This document shows, one piece after another, positions 16,807 through 26,244 of a stretch of 64,000 bases of DNA (position 1 is the first letter of the stretch; every line of letters starts with the position of its first letter). This stretch comes from Faecalibacter bovis. GTDB lineage: Bacteria > Bacteroidota > Bacteroidia > Flavobacteriales > Weeksellaceae. The notes under the pieces are model-generated. The model made no database searches, was not told the origin of the DNA, and was given only the letters and a program-made list of their open reading frames with translations. The translations under genes were made by a program, and so were the position numbers. The stretch spans positions 1,990,501 to 2,054,500 of the forward strand of contig NZ_CP072842.1 of NCBI RefSeq assembly GCF_017948305.1, read 5' to 3'.

Positions 16807-19578
16807 ATGCTGTATCAAAACCAACCATGCGAACTCATAGGAACAAAAGAGGTATTCGGGCATAAAATTGCCTGGATACGTCTTTTAGAAAATAATACAT
16901 TCATAGAAGTTCCTTTTCAAGAACTACAAGAAGACGAGAAAACCATCCACCTGCCACATATTCGTTATGTGGCTTTGGCGGCTAAGATAAAAGATGAGGT
17001 TGCCAAGAAAAATATCCTTGCACCTTACGAAAGCAGTTTGGTGCCTTTGCCACATCAAATCTTAGTGTTAGAGAAAGTAATGCAAGCCGAACAAAATCGT
17101 TTCATGCTAGCAGATGAAGTGGGTATGGGAAAAACCATAGAAACAGGACTAATCCTGAAGGAATTAAAACTTAGAGGCGAAATCAAACGGGTATTGGTTA
17201 TCGTTCCCAAATCCTCTATGCTGCAATGGCAAGCCGAGTTAAAAGAGCATTTTAACGAGGTTTTCCATATCTACGATTCAGAAATGATTACTTCTTTAGC
17301 ACGTACTTTTTCAAACATCAACGCCGATGAAGAGTTTAACTTTTGGCGTCAACACCACCAAGTCATTGTTTCTACCGATGCGTTAAAACCATTAGACCGT
17401 AGACAAGGCTGGACACAAGAGCGCATAGACGAATACAACCGTTACCGTATGGATGCGGTTCTGAATGCGGATTTCGATTTGGTGATTATAGACGAAGCAC
17501 ACAAAATGGGTGGAGCCAATGCCTTAGTTTCAAGGTATGTATTGGCGCAAGAATTGTGCAATGCTGTACCAAATGTTTTGTTATTAACGGCAACCCCACA
17601 TAGAGGGAAAGCAGATCATTTCAGACGTATTTTACAATTATTAGATCCAGATGCCTTTGCTGGTGATGGTTTACCGGAAATTTCAGAACTTGAACAATAC
17701 GTGATTCGTACAGAAAAAAGAAATGCAGTTGATTACGAAGGGAATAAATTGTTCAACGAACGATTTACCTACAAATTGGATGTGTTGCTGGATATAAACA
17801 AACATGCCAAACAAATGGCATTGTACGAAGCCGTAACCCAATATGTCATTAAAGGATTCAATACCGCTAAACGTACTAAGAATAAAGCAACAGGCTTAAT
17901 TATGATTCTTTTCCAACGTTTGGTAAGCAGTTCTACTTTAGCCATTCTATCTGCAATGGAAAAGAGATTATACCGTTTGCAAAATAATTTGTTAGAGGCA
18001 GATAACGATTGGTCTGATGATTATGAAACGGCTACTGAAGAAGAATTAATCGACTTAGATTTTGAAGGAATCTATTTTAATGCTTCAGAAGGTTTAGAAG
18101 ATGAAGAAGCGATTTTAGTTCAATTAATCACTCAAGCAAAAGAGTGTTTAGCAACAGAAATTGATGCCAAAGCAGAAGCGCTTTTAATGAAATTTGAAGC
18201 CTTACAACAGGAAAAAAACGACACCAATCTTAAGATTTTGGTGTTTACAGAATTTAGAACGACTCAAAAAATGTTAGTGGATATCTTTTCTAAAAAAGGA
18301 TATCAAGTGGCATTTATAAACGGAGGCCAAGATTTAGATGAACGTAAACGAGCGCTGGTTTCCTTTAAAGCAGATAAACAAATTCTTATAGCAACAGATG
18401 CTGCAGGGGAATCGTTGAACATGCAATTTTGCCACGTGATTTTCAATTACGATTTACCTTGGAATCCCATGATGATCGAACAACGTATTGGTCGTGTAGA
18501 CCGTATTGGACAAAAACATCCTGTACAAGCCTTCAATTTACTAACCAACAACAGTGTAGACCAAAGAGTTTATGAGGTAATTGAAGAGAAGCTTACCAAT
18601 ATTTTAGAACAATTTGGGATTGATAAATCATCGGATGTATTGGATTCAGCAATTGATATGAAAAAGGTCAATCAATTGTATTTACAAAGTTTATTAAATC
18701 CAGAACGATTTGATTTTGCAAGTGATAAATGGATGCATGAGATTAAAAGTAAATTAAAAGAGTTTAAATCAACAGAAGGCATTTTACCTTTAGTTCAAGA
18801 AGAAGAAATTGAATATAAAAAAGCAGCGGATGTAAAACACAGTCCATTGCCTATTTGGTTAGAAAATTTATATACCACTTATGCGCAAATAAAAGGAACT
18901 TCTTATACCACAACGACTTTAGGCTATGCTATTTTAGGAGAAAATGGGCAAAAGAAGAAAATTACTTTTGATCCAGAAGTAGCTTTAAATAATCCAGATG
19001 TAGAGCATATTACCTTACAACATGACACTGTAAGAAGTTTATTAAATCAACTTTCTGAATTTTCTATCGATAAAGGAATTCCTGTTGTAAAATCGAAAGA
19101 ATCAGATGAAACTTCAGGGTATTGGAGTTTATGGCAAGTAAGTGCTAAAAATCAATTAGATCAAAAGTTAGATTACATCAGTTGTTTTGTGGCAGATAAT
19201 GGCAAACAATATACGGCTTATGCCAACGATATTTGGTCAAGATTAATGGGCTTAAACGATAATTTTTCGTTTCAATCTACTTTACACTCTGAGAATTGGC
19301 AAGATATCCAAAATAAAGTGAATGAGGTATTATACGAAACATTCAAAAAATTAGAGGCGGAATTAATTGAAAATTTGGATAAAAAATTAAAAAATAAAGA
19401 GAACGCTTACAACGTACAAAAAAGAAGAATAGAGAAAATAGGAATTGAAAACATTAGAGAATCAAAACTGAAACGATTAGACCAAGAACACAACAACTGG
19501 TTATCAAAAATGAAAGAATATCGTAATGTTATTCCTGGTTCTAAATTATTGATGACAATACGCATAGATGGAGAATAA
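16807..19578 (+). CDS. brxHII: SNF2-family helicase, BrxHII-like
   Basis: A 923-residue superfamily 2 ATPase. Motif I is LADEVGMGKTIETG (about 101-114), motif II VIIDEAHKMG, motif III LLTATPHRGK, and motifs V/VI read IATDAAGESLN and IEQRIGRVDRIGQ. These are the hallmarks of HepA/SNF2-type DNA translocases. A helicase of this class accompanies pglX and pglZ in type 3 BREX. The C-terminus is coiled-coil-like (LEAELIENLDKKLKNKENAY). It overlaps pglZ by 11 bases. Confidence 0.85.
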   Translation: MLYQNQPCELIGTKEVFGHKIAWIRLLENNTFIEVPFQELQEDEKTIHLPHIRYVALAAKIKDEVAKKNILAPYESSLVPLPHQILVLEKVMQAEQNRFMLADEVGMGKTIETGLILKELKLRGEIKRVLVIVPKSSMLQWQAELKEHFNEVFHIYDSEMITSLARTFSNINADEEFNFWRQHHQVIVSTDALKPLDRRQGWTQERIDEYNRYRMDAVLNADFDLVIIDEAHKMGGANALVSRYVLAQELCNAVPNVLLLTATPHRGKADHFRRILQLLDPDAFAGDGLPEISELEQYVIRTEKRNAVDYEGNKLFNERFTYKLDVLLDINKHAKQMALYEAVTQYVIKGFNTAKRTKNKATGLIMILFQRLVSSSTLAILSAMEKRLYRLQNNLLEADNDWSDDYETATEEELIDLDFEGIYFNASEGLEDEEAILVQLITQAKECLATEIDAKAEALLMKFEALQQEKNDTNLKILVFTEFRTTQKMLVDIFSKKGYQVAFINGGQDLDERKRALVSFKADKQILIATDAAGESLNMQFCHVIFNYDLPWNPMMIEQRIGRVDRIGQKHPVQAFNLLTNNSVDQRVYEVIEEKLTNILEQFGIDKSSDVLDSAIDMKKVNQLYLQSLLNPERFDFASDKWMHEIKSKLKEFKSTEGILPLVQEEEIEYKKAADVKHSPLPIWLENLYTTYAQIKGTSYTTTTLGYAILGENGQKKKITFDPEVALNNPDVEHITLQHDTVRSLLNQLSEFSIDKGIPVVKSKESDETSGYWSLWQVSAKNQLDQKLDYISCFVADNGKQYTAYANDIWSRLMGLNDNFSFQSTLHSENWQDIQNKVNEVLYETFKKLEAELIENLDKKLKNKENAYNVQKRRIEKIGIENIRESKLKRLDQEHNNWLSKMKEYRNVIPGSKLLMTIRIDGE

Positions 19579-21028
19579 TTTCATATACCAAATCGCAAAG
19601 GATTTAAAATCTTACCATTCAAAAGTTCTTCGTGTCGAAAATTCTGATGGATTTTTAAAACGTAAAGATATCATTGCTGCTTTAAAGAATTTTGGTATTG
19701 ATGTAGTATGTGGATCCAATTTAGAGTTACGCATCCAATATGAATTAAGAAATGAGGAAGAATATTGTGTTTTAATCAGTGACGATAATAATGGTTTTTT
19801 ACCAGATATTATAGCAAATTCGTCTGCATTAATATGGTCTTTAGAGCATTATTTCAATTTTTTACATGTACCATCCATAAAGGATTTGGATAGTAAATTA
19901 TTGAATAAGCTATTCAAGCAAGAAGTTTTTGTTCCATTAAATAAAGCAGATACTATAAAATTAATTGAAAAATTACGTTCAGAAAGCCTTATAGAAAACG
20001 AGGACGAACAAGAAAATCAATTAGTTGAAATTATTAAAGAAACACTAGCAGATACACCCATTAATTGGAATACCATTGCACGTGATATAGCTGAGTTAAT
20101 CAAAAGAACAATCAAAAAGGGAACTTTAAATAAGTATGCCGAATTAATTACAGAAGTAAATGAATCTTTCCAAGTAGAATTGGAAGTGAATTATAAGCAC
20201 ATTAAAAATTCGAGTGCTGTAAAGAAACCTAAAATAGTATCTAAAGTTTTAGATCACTTAGCTTTTAATTATATAAAGGACAAAATAGCATTAATTGTAG
20301 TCGATGGATTAGCCTATTGGCAATATGTATTGCTGAAAGAAAAGTTAGATGTTGAAGCTGCTGAGCAAACCATTTATTCCTGGATTCCTTCTATTACACA
20401 ACTTTCAAGACAAGCAATTTTCAGAGGATCTAATCCTTTAGTAGAATATAAACAGGCTCCTGCAAATGAAAGAAAAATGTGGGAGAACTATTGGATATCA
20501 AAGGGAATTCCTAAGCATCAAATCACCTATTTTCATAGTGAAAGCTTAGAAGAAAATAACCTAAACTATTCTAAAATTGCGGTTGTATATAAAGAGTTAG
20601 ACGATAAAATGCACAGTTCCGATGATTATAAGGATTTATATGATTTGACAATGAATTGGATAGAGAAAACATCACTATTTAATGACATAGAGCTATTAAT
20701 AAAAAACAATTTTAAAGTATTTTTGACAACCGATCACGGCAATATAGAAGCTAAATCTTGGAGATCATTAGTGGGGAAGGAAAAATTAGGTACCAATAAA
20801 TCAGGTAGTCGAAGCGAAAGACATATTGAATATACAGATACCTGGTTAAAAGATGAACTATTCAATAATAACCCAGAACTTATAAATTTTGTAGTATCTG
20901 AAGAGAATGCACTCTATTTTAAAAATAACCTAAGTTTCTCTAACAAAGATACTTTAGTAACGCATGGAGGAGCACATGTTTTAGAAGTGCTTATTCCATT
21001 TATAGAAATTAAAAATAATGAAGAGTAA
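19568..21028 (+). CDS. pglZ: BREX phosphatase-domain protein PglZ
   Basis: A 486-residue protein with the PglZ domain of the alkaline phosphatase superfamily. Metal-ligand motifs are LIVVDGLAYWQ (about 242-252), FLTTDHGNIE (DHG about 389-391) and THGGAHVLEVLIPF near the C-terminus. PglZ is the other universal BREX component besides BrxC. At 486 residues it is shorter than many PglZ proteins, with a reduced N-terminal region. It overlaps both neighbours, a sign of translational coupling. Confidence 0.9.
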   Translation: MENNFIYQIAKDLKSYHSKVLRVENSDGFLKRKDIIAALKNFGIDVVCGSNLELRIQYELRNEEEYCVLISDDNNGFLPDIIANSSALIWSLEHYFNFLHVPSIKDLDSKLLNKLFKQEVFVPLNKADTIKLIEKLRSESLIENEDEQENQLVEIIKETLADTPINWNTIARDIAELIKRTIKKGTLNKYAELITEVNESFQVELEVNYKHIKNSSAVKKPKIVSKVLDHLAFNYIKDKIALIVVDGLAYWQYVLLKEKLDVEAAEQTIYSWIPSITQLSRQAIFRGSNPLVEYKQAPANERKMWENYWISKGIPKHQITYFHSESLEENNLNYSKIAVVYKELDDKMHSSDDYKDLYDLTMNWIEKTSLFNDIELLIKNNFKVFLTTDHGNIEAKSWRSLVGKEKLGTNKSGSRSERHIEYTDTWLKDELFNNNPELINFVVSEENALYFKNNLSFSNKDTLVTHGGAHVLEVLIPFIEIKNNEE

Positions 21029-21638
21029 ATCCATAGATATCAATCAGCGTATACCTTTAGATGCTTTGCATGTTGCATTACAGAGCTATCTTGGTGGGGA
21101 GTATGATGAGCAATATATCTTAGAACAATTACACCTTGATTTTACAGGAGAGAATAGAATTAAAAAGTCATTACGAATCATCAATAAAATAATTTTAAAA
21201 AATCCCTTAATACCTTATGTAGATCAACATAAAGAAGAGATTTTGAATGTTTTGAAAAGAAAAGATGACCGAAACTTAATATTAATTGCTTTATTAAATG
21301 CATCGTTTCCGTTTTCATTTGACGTATTACGAACATTCGGGAAATATTTAGCGGTACAAGACCTAGTCAATACAGAAACGATTTCTAAAAGCATTTCCAA
21401 TGTATATGGTGGAAATAGAGCCACTGAAATTGGATTATATAGCGTTATACCAATGTTTATTGAAGCTAATATACTCAATAGACCCAAGCAAGGTTTATAC
21501 GAATTAAATAAGCAATTTCATTGTACATCTTCCCTAAGCATAGATTTGTACAAAGAATCATTAAAATTCAACGCAGAATTAAATTCATTTATCTGGGATG
21601 AGTATTCGGAACCCTATTTGATTTTCTTGAAAAATTAA
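21018..21638 (+). CDS. Terminal BREX-operon protein, unknown (BrxA position)
   Basis: A 206-residue soluble protein overlapping pglZ by 11 bases and ending the operon. It is mainly helical and basic, with a patch IETGLYSVIP-like in the middle (YGGNRATEIGLYSVIPMFIEA). Type 3 BREX operons often carry the small protein BrxA; this protein could be a divergent equivalent, but I do not see a clear family signature. Confidence 0.55.
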   Translation: MKSKSIDINQRIPLDALHVALQSYLGGEYDEQYILEQLHLDFTGENRIKKSLRIINKIILKNPLIPYVDQHKEEILNVLKRKDDRNLILIALLNASFPFSFDVLRTFGKYLAVQDLVNTETISKSISNVYGGNRATEIGLYSVIPMFIEANILNRPKQGLYELNKQFHCTSSLSIDLYKESLKFNAELNSFIWDEYSEPYLIFLKN

Positions 21639-21703
21639 TTACAAGGTTATCAAAACCAAAATACTACATCAGGTAGTTATTGATAATCAGTCAAACTAAT
21701 ACG

Positions 21704-21867
21704 CCTATTTGCAAAGTTGGTAAGTGCATAGGACAACAACAAAAAAGCAACTGCGGTTAATTCCAGTTTTGCGCAATACCCTAACGGGATACTTCGCAAA
21801 GCTGCCCGGGACATTAACCGCAATAACTTTCGCTGTTGCCCTATATTCAATTGATTTTGCAAATAGG
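21704..21867. repeat. 164-bp nested imperfect inverted repeat
   Basis: The outer arms CCTATTTGCAAA / TTTGCAAATAGG are perfect. Inside them lie GCGGTTAAT / ATTAACCGC and then TTTTGCG..ATACCC / GGGATA..CGCAAAG around a TAAC centre. The whole could fold back as one long stem. Confidence 0.8.
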
Positions 21868-22598
21868 CTTATTTCGTTCTAAACACGAACATCCGTTTTC
21901 AAAAACCGTATTTTGGTTTTGATGAAGTAGCAGTATTGCCACAATCATTTTTGTGCAACGATTTACTCCGTTAGGTTCATTTCGCTTCACTTCGTTCCAT
22001 TTCAGTAAGCAAAAAATTTACTTTCATTGCACTGCGTTCCGCTTTATTCACCCAACTCCGCAAAACCAAGCCTAAAATAAGCTTTCCTTTCAGTCAAGCC
22101 CATTTTTTAACGGCTTTTCGTTACACACAAAAATGCTTGTTTGTCAATAGGAAATGCCACGCACCCCCGCCACCCAAGAAAGCGGTTGCAGGTTCAGAAA
22201 AAGCAAAAGTTTTTTAGTAAGGCACATTGGTGTATTGCGCTAAACCGCTAGTCGCATCACATCGTTCGGTACTCCATTGCAAAGCAATTCGTAACCCCTC
22301 ACTTTTGTGCTGCTTGATAGCTCATTAGCCCACACCAATTGGCTCGGTATAGCAAAACACCCTAAAGGGATGTTCAGCTACAATCCCTCGCCACCTTATT
22401 TTGAAGTTGATTTGCTTTTCTTCACCTGCGCGAGTTGCCCCAGTGCGTTCTTTCCGGAATAGACACAACAAAATTCACAAAAAAGATAGCAAAGTTAGTT
22501 AGTGGTCGTTTTACGTCAAGGTCAAGCCCTTTGGGTTTCTCACAAAATCTCCACCCATTCGGGTCGTATTTTGCTCGAAAACCTTGCCTTTAAAACGC

Positions 22599-22640
22599 CC
22601 ATTCCTGAAAGAATGGCTTTCTTTTTTTTCTCTTTTTTTC
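22599..22640 (+). terminator. Intrinsic terminator, plus strand
   Basis: Stem CCATTC / GAATGG with a 6-base loop, followed by a long T-rich tract (CTTTCTTTTTTTTC). It has no obvious gene directly upstream within this gene-free stretch. Confidence 0.65.
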
Positions 22641-22791
22641 TTTTCAAAAAACATTGGATTTGAACCAAAACCACTTCTTCGATTTCCTCATTCCGATTCC
22701 ACTTTTTCGACAATATTTCAACTTCGATTGGGAGATAAAGCGTACATATTCCACCTCTATAAATAATTGGGTGCAGTGATCACGCATAAAA

Positions 22792-22816
22792 AAATCTCAC
22801 CAATACGATGAGATTT
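22792..22816 (-). terminator. Intrinsic terminator of minus-strand cluster
   Basis: Read on the minus strand: stem AAATCTCA / TGAGATTT with a 9-base loop running into seven T. It lies 38 bases beyond the last gene of the 22854-24694 cluster. Confidence 0.75.
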
Positions 22817-22853
22817 CAAAAAGTCCTGAAGGTCCTATCAAGGTCTTATAAGA

Positions 22854-23105
22854 CTATTTTTTGTTAGAATCATTATCAGCTTCATCAATTTTGACAGCAG
22901 TTTGAGCAACAGCACTGGCAATTGCACCACCTAAAGCCAAATATCCTGCAACTGTAATAACAGTAGCCGGAAGAACAACCGGAGCAGCTAAAAGAGTTCC
23001 GCTAATCGCAGTTAAAGCTAATCCGACATTACGAACGATTTTAAACCATTTAGGCGTTTCATTGGTTACTCGTTCAACTAAATTTAAACTATCCTTTTTC
23101 ATCAC
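22854..23105 (-). CDS. Small membrane protein, conserved hypothetical
   Basis: An 83-residue protein with a long hydrophobic centre (VGLALTAISGTLLAAP and onward, probably two membrane helices) and a charged C-terminus. Size and topology are holin-like, but I do not recognise a holin family. It overlaps the previous gene by 17 bases and is the last of a four-gene minus-strand cluster. Confidence 0.65.
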   Translation of the reverse strand: MMKKDSLNLVERVTNETPKWFKIVRNVGLALTAISGTLLAAPVVLPATVITVAGYLALGGAIASAVAQTAVKIDEADNDSNKK

Positions 23106-23355
23106 GTTTATTTTTAAGATTCAACATTTCAAGAGTTGTAATTCTTGATTCTAAATATTCGACACGTTGGCTGAGTAAATCATAACTGTTTTTAAATTCG
23201 GTTTTGATTAATAAAGCCATCGTTTTTACTTCTGTAATATCCTTTTCCATTTTCTTAAAATCGGAGTGTAATTGCTTAATAAAGTAGGCAACCACAGCCA
23301 ATAATAAACTTGAAACTGAACCAAAAAGGACATTTAAAACCAATTCATTTTCCAT
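23089..23355 (-). CDS. Membrane-anchored coiled-coil protein
   Basis: An 88-residue protein. It has one N-terminal membrane helix (NVLFGSVSSLLLAVVAYFI) followed by a coiled-coil (KKMEKDITEVKTMALLIKTE ... SQRVEYLESRITTLEML). This layout is like small phage or conjugation spanin/holin-associated proteins, though no family is recognised. It lies 11 bases from the DUF5675 gene. Confidence 0.65.
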   Translation of the reverse strand: MENELVLNVLFGSVSSLLLAVVAYFIKQLHSDFKKMEKDITEVKTMALLIKTEFKNSYDLLSQRVEYLESRITTLEMLNLKNKRDEKG

Positions 23356-23366
23356 AGCTTCTGATT

Positions 23367-23822
23367 TTAGAATTGAAAATTATTCTCAATCCGAATTTGA
23401 TTTTCTTTGCTTTTGGCAATCTTCAAAAGTTTCGGATAAACCACATCATAAGCTTTACGACTATGGGTAACTTGATAATCACCATTGATCAATTCAAAAC
23501 CAAACCCAGTCAACGGACATCCTGCTGTTTGTAAATAGGTATTTCCGATATGGATGTACACATAATCAAAATTCGGAAGCTGATCGATTTCAATCATACC
23601 TTCGTGGACTTTACCCATCAGATTTCTATACTTAGTATTCATACCGCCCCAAGAATTGACAATCAATTTAAAATCACCTGTAGGAATTGCAGTTTGGTTT
23701 GGAATTTTATCGGCTCGTATTTTATCTTCCAAAAGGTAACTTTGAAAGATTCCATCAATGTATAAATGACTCAACGTACTTTGCTTTCCTTGAGCCACAC
23801 GCACAATTTTTACTCTCATCAT
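23367..23822 (-). CDS. DUF5675 family protein
   Basis: A 151-residue protein of the DUF5675 type. The pattern STLSHLYIDGIFQSYLLEDKIR ... IPTGDFKLIVNSWGG ... HIGNTYLQTAGCPLTG is characteristic. A single Cys and a His in HIGN and GCPL suggest a hydrolase- or transpeptidase-like site, but its activity is not established to my knowledge. It often occurs with small membrane proteins in phage-like or mobile clusters, as here. Confidence 0.75.
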   Translation of the reverse strand: MMRVKIVRVAQGKQSTLSHLYIDGIFQSYLLEDKIRADKIPNQTAIPTGDFKLIVNSWGGMNTKYRNLMGKVHEGMIEIDQLPNFDYVYIHIGNTYLQTAGCPLTGFGFELINGDYQVTHSRKAYDVVYPKLLKIAKSKENQIRIENNFQF

Positions 23823-23890
23823 TCATTCAATTAAAGTGAAACAAAAAAGAGCCTTTTCAAATCGAAAAGACTCTTTAACCAATTAACAGC

Positions 23891-24694
23891 TTAAAAAGCA
23901 TCTTCGATTTTCAAGCAGTTTCCAGAGGCGAAAGGATAATAGTTTCCGTTGACTTCTTGGAAAAACTCAATACCAATACATTGTACAACCGTTACATTAT
24001 TTCCTAAAGTTGGCGCACCTGGTAAAGCTGCCGAAATCGTATCTCCGGCATACGGAGTGTTTAACGGAATATAATCCGAGTACGTAACAACATTCAATTC
24101 GTTATTAATAGGATCATCAGCTTCATAATTTCCAGTCGTAGGATTGAAAGAGAAATCAGCTAATACAGCCAATGCATTAATCAATCGGAAATGTGTAGAT
24201 CCTGCAGGAGCAGAAACCAATTCAGCAGGATTAAAAGCAGCAATTATAAAATCAGCTTCGTTTCTGTCTACGTTATGCTCTACATCGTAAGGTGCATTAA
24301 AAACACCATTAATCGAAAGACGTTTGTCAAACTCAAAGCCTATTAAATATTGACGTTGAGTAGAAATTTCAACTTTTCTGTAACCTCTGGCTTCAGTACC
24401 ATCTTCCAAATTGATTTTCTTCATCACCGAAGTTAATCTACCTGTAACTTGGCTATCTGCCATTTTACTCATTACTTGTGATAGAGCAGTACGAAGTGAT
24501 TTCCCTGCCTTAGCACAACCACCAAACTCATTCATATTTTCACGAGTACGTTCAAACTCAGGCGCAGTTTTCACTTGCTGAGCAGTAGGACCACCAACTA
24601 AACCGGCATAAAAACCTGGTTGCCCTTTAATTTTGAAATGACGTACATCTCCAATCGTACCGATGTATTTCATCAAACCTTTTTGTCTTGCCAT
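23891..24694 (-). CDS. Conserved Bacteroidota hypothetical protein
   Basis: A 267-residue protein starting MARQKGLMKYIGTIGDVRHFKIKGQPG and continuing with a basic, alanine-rich helical stretch (FGGCAKAGKSLRTALSQV). The C-terminal half is beta-rich and acidic. Proteins with this opening occur widely in Flavobacteriia beside DUF5675 genes; I do not know their function. First gene of the cluster; 68 bases separate it from the DUF5675 gene. Confidence 0.65.
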   Translation of the reverse strand: MARQKGLMKYIGTIGDVRHFKIKGQPGFYAGLVGGPTAQQVKTAPEFERTRENMNEFGGCAKAGKSLRTALSQVMSKMADSQVTGRLTSVMKKINLEDGTEARGYRKVEISTQRQYLIGFEFDKRLSINGVFNAPYDVEHNVDRNEADFIIAAFNPAELVSAPAGSTHFRLINALAVLADFSFNPTTGNYEADDPINNELNVVTYSDYIPLNTPYAGDTISAALPGAPTLGNNVTVVQCIGIEFFQEVNGNYYPFASGNCLKIEDAF

Positions 24695-24789
24695 AACAAT
24701 AAATTTTTTAGTTAAACAATTGATATTAATCGTATTACAAAGTTGGTTGATTAAATTTGTATAGACAATATGTAACTAATTGCAATACA

Positions 24790-25281
24790 ATGAAATACAG
24801 TGCTAAAGAACCTTATTACGTGGAAACATTTTATAATGTATTAGAAATCAAAGATGCAGATACTTTGGTTGTGAAACACGCCTTTTCGAAAGAAGAAAAA
24901 GAAATCAGATTATACGGAATAGATGCACCAGAAATCCGAATGAATAGAAAATTAAAATCAGATGAAGAAAAAACACATCTTCCTGCAAGTTTGTTGATTG
25001 AGTTAGGATGAGAGGCAAGAAATTACATAACTAACGTTTTGAGTGTTGGAGATAGTATAACCATACTTACAGAAATAAAAAATGCCTACGATTTTTATCA
25101 TAGGCAATTAGGTTATGTTATTCTGGAATCAGGCGAATGTTTAAATGAATTGTTGCTTCAAAATGGATATGCAAAAGCATCAAGAGATTATTATTGTTCA
25201 AAATTAGCAGAATATCAGTTGATGAATCGTACTGCTCAGTTAAATAAAGTCGGATTATATGCTCGAATTTCCCATTTTTAA
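24790..25281 (+). pseudogene. Thermonuclease-like (SNase) gene with in-frame TGA
   Basis: A staphylococcal-nuclease-fold gene. The first part has EIKDADTLVV and EIRLYGIDAPEIR with the catalytic Arg/Glu region, and ends at TGA 25009-25011. The same frame continues with EARNYITNVLSVGDSITILTEI and FYHRQLGYVILESG, which complete the family pattern. A single nonsense change therefore splits an otherwise normal gene. ATG 24790 is chosen because the earlier frame start is only TTG. A TAAATTTG -7-like element precedes it at 24753. Confidence 0.8.
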
Positions 25282-25436
25282 GCCCAGATCAAATGTTAAA
25301 GTTTCGTTTTTTTTGGCTTAAAATCTATGCTCAACAAAGACTTAAAACATACTTTTTCAATTGTTGTACTTATGTTGTACCAAATGCTATAAAATGAGTA
25401 ATCAACCCACTAAAATAAAGACTTTGCAAAGAAACT

Positions 25437-25464
25437 TTGGATAATACGATGTTATGTGTAGTGC
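25437..25464 (-). repeat. Truncated attC-like site of C35, distal array end
   Basis: Only the gene-proximal half is present: core GTTATGTGTA (complement TACACATAAC at the other end of C35), with AATACGAT as the remaining arm. The outer half is absent and unrelated sequence leads to the broken nuclease gene. Confidence 0.75.
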
Positions 25465-26039
25465 TAATTTATAAGTTCAATTTTTTCAATCAGATATTCA
25501 GAGTTGTAAAGTAGTAAAGTTCTCACTTCATTTCTTTCATTGTATTCAATTTTATAGACTTTAGACGTTAAATTATGTAGCGAATTATTTTTTGATGATT
25601 CTACTGATTTTAAAGTTTTATAAGATTCAATAAGCTCAATTGGTCGCTTATTTTTATCGTATTTTATTAGCGTTTCGTAAGGTAATTGGCTACAAACTAA
25701 ACATCCAGAATATTCATATTTTACAACTCTCGAATTTTCATCAAATGTAAACGTGTATGTCCAATTTTGTTTAAAATCTTTCTCTGTCTTTTCACTATTC
25801 CAGTTTACTACAACTTCATTTTTATATTTAAGATTTGTAAACTCAGTGGGAAATAAATATGGCTTAGAGAAGTTTTTACGATAAAAATTCAAGTCAATTA
25901 TTTGTTTAGCGTTTATTGTGTCAATTTTTGTTTCCTTAATCTCATTATTACTGAATTTTTCAATCTTAAAAACTCTATTTTGAGCATTTACGATTTGAGA
26001 TGAAATAGTTAAGAAAATTATTATAAGGACGGTTTTCAT
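25464..26039 (-). CDS. C35: exported hypothetical protein
   Basis: A 191-residue protein with a signal peptide (MKTVLIIIFLTISSQIVNAQ) and a beta-rich body containing YTFTFDENSRVVKYEYSG, similar in style to YD/RHS-like short repeats, plus a CxxC (CLVC). The longer frame to 26102 would translate the attC site, so the ATG at 26039 is chosen. Function unknown. Confidence 0.75.
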   Translation of the reverse strand: MKTVLIIIFLTISSQIVNAQNRVFKIEKFSNNEIKETKIDTINAKQIIDLNFYRKNFSKPYLFPTEFTNLKYKNEVVVNWNSEKTEKDFKQNWTYTFTFDENSRVVKYEYSGCLVCSQLPYETLIKYDKNKRPIELIESYKTLKSVESSKNNSLHNLTSKVYKIEYNERNEVRTLLLYNSEYLIEKIELIN

Positions 26040-26045
26040 AGCATT

Positions 26046-26239
26046 ACACATAACGAGCCGAGTATTTGCGAAGAACGGGAGAGAATTTGAGCGAAAGCTC
26101 AAGTTCGTCCGTTCAAGTAAATTGCTTGGCTGAAACTAAATTAATTTAAAGTTTTAAGAAAAGCAATTTTGCGAGCGGAAAATAATGGATAAAAAGTTAG
26201 CCTTCAGCCCGATTTTTTGCGAAATACTATGTTGTGTGC
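26046..26239 (-). repeat. attC-like site of C34 (type A)
   Basis: Core pair GTTGTGTGCA / TGCACACAAC bounding C34. The inner arms AGTATTTGCG / CGCAAAxACT type pairing and ACGGG / CCCG give the fold-back. Confidence 0.85.
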
Positions 26240-26244
26240 AGTTT

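Larger units (their letters stand above)
21639..22853. other. 1.2-kb gene-free stretch, G+C richer than surroundings
   Basis: No ORF with believable coding character on either strand; the few short frames are fragments. The DNA is visibly richer in G+C than neighbouring genes. It contains a large nested inverted repeat at its left end and a terminator-like hairpin near its right end. It may be a leftover non-coding segment of an integrative element. Confidence 0.6.

Noticed and set aside
14141-21028. DISARM system instead of BREX (methylase plus SNF2 helicase)
   Set aside because: PglZ and the BrxC-type ATPase are BREX-specific; no DrmB or phospholipase D DrmC-like gene is present.
21677-21862. 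Minus-strand 61-residue ORF in the gene-free stretch
   Set aside because: It falls on the two arms of the nested inverted repeat and has no coding character or homolog-like motif.
25282-25436. Possible further cassette beyond C35
   Set aside because: The stretch is only about 150 bases, has no ORF and no complete palindrome; GTTGTAC occurs twice (about 25358 and 25371), but without paired ends.
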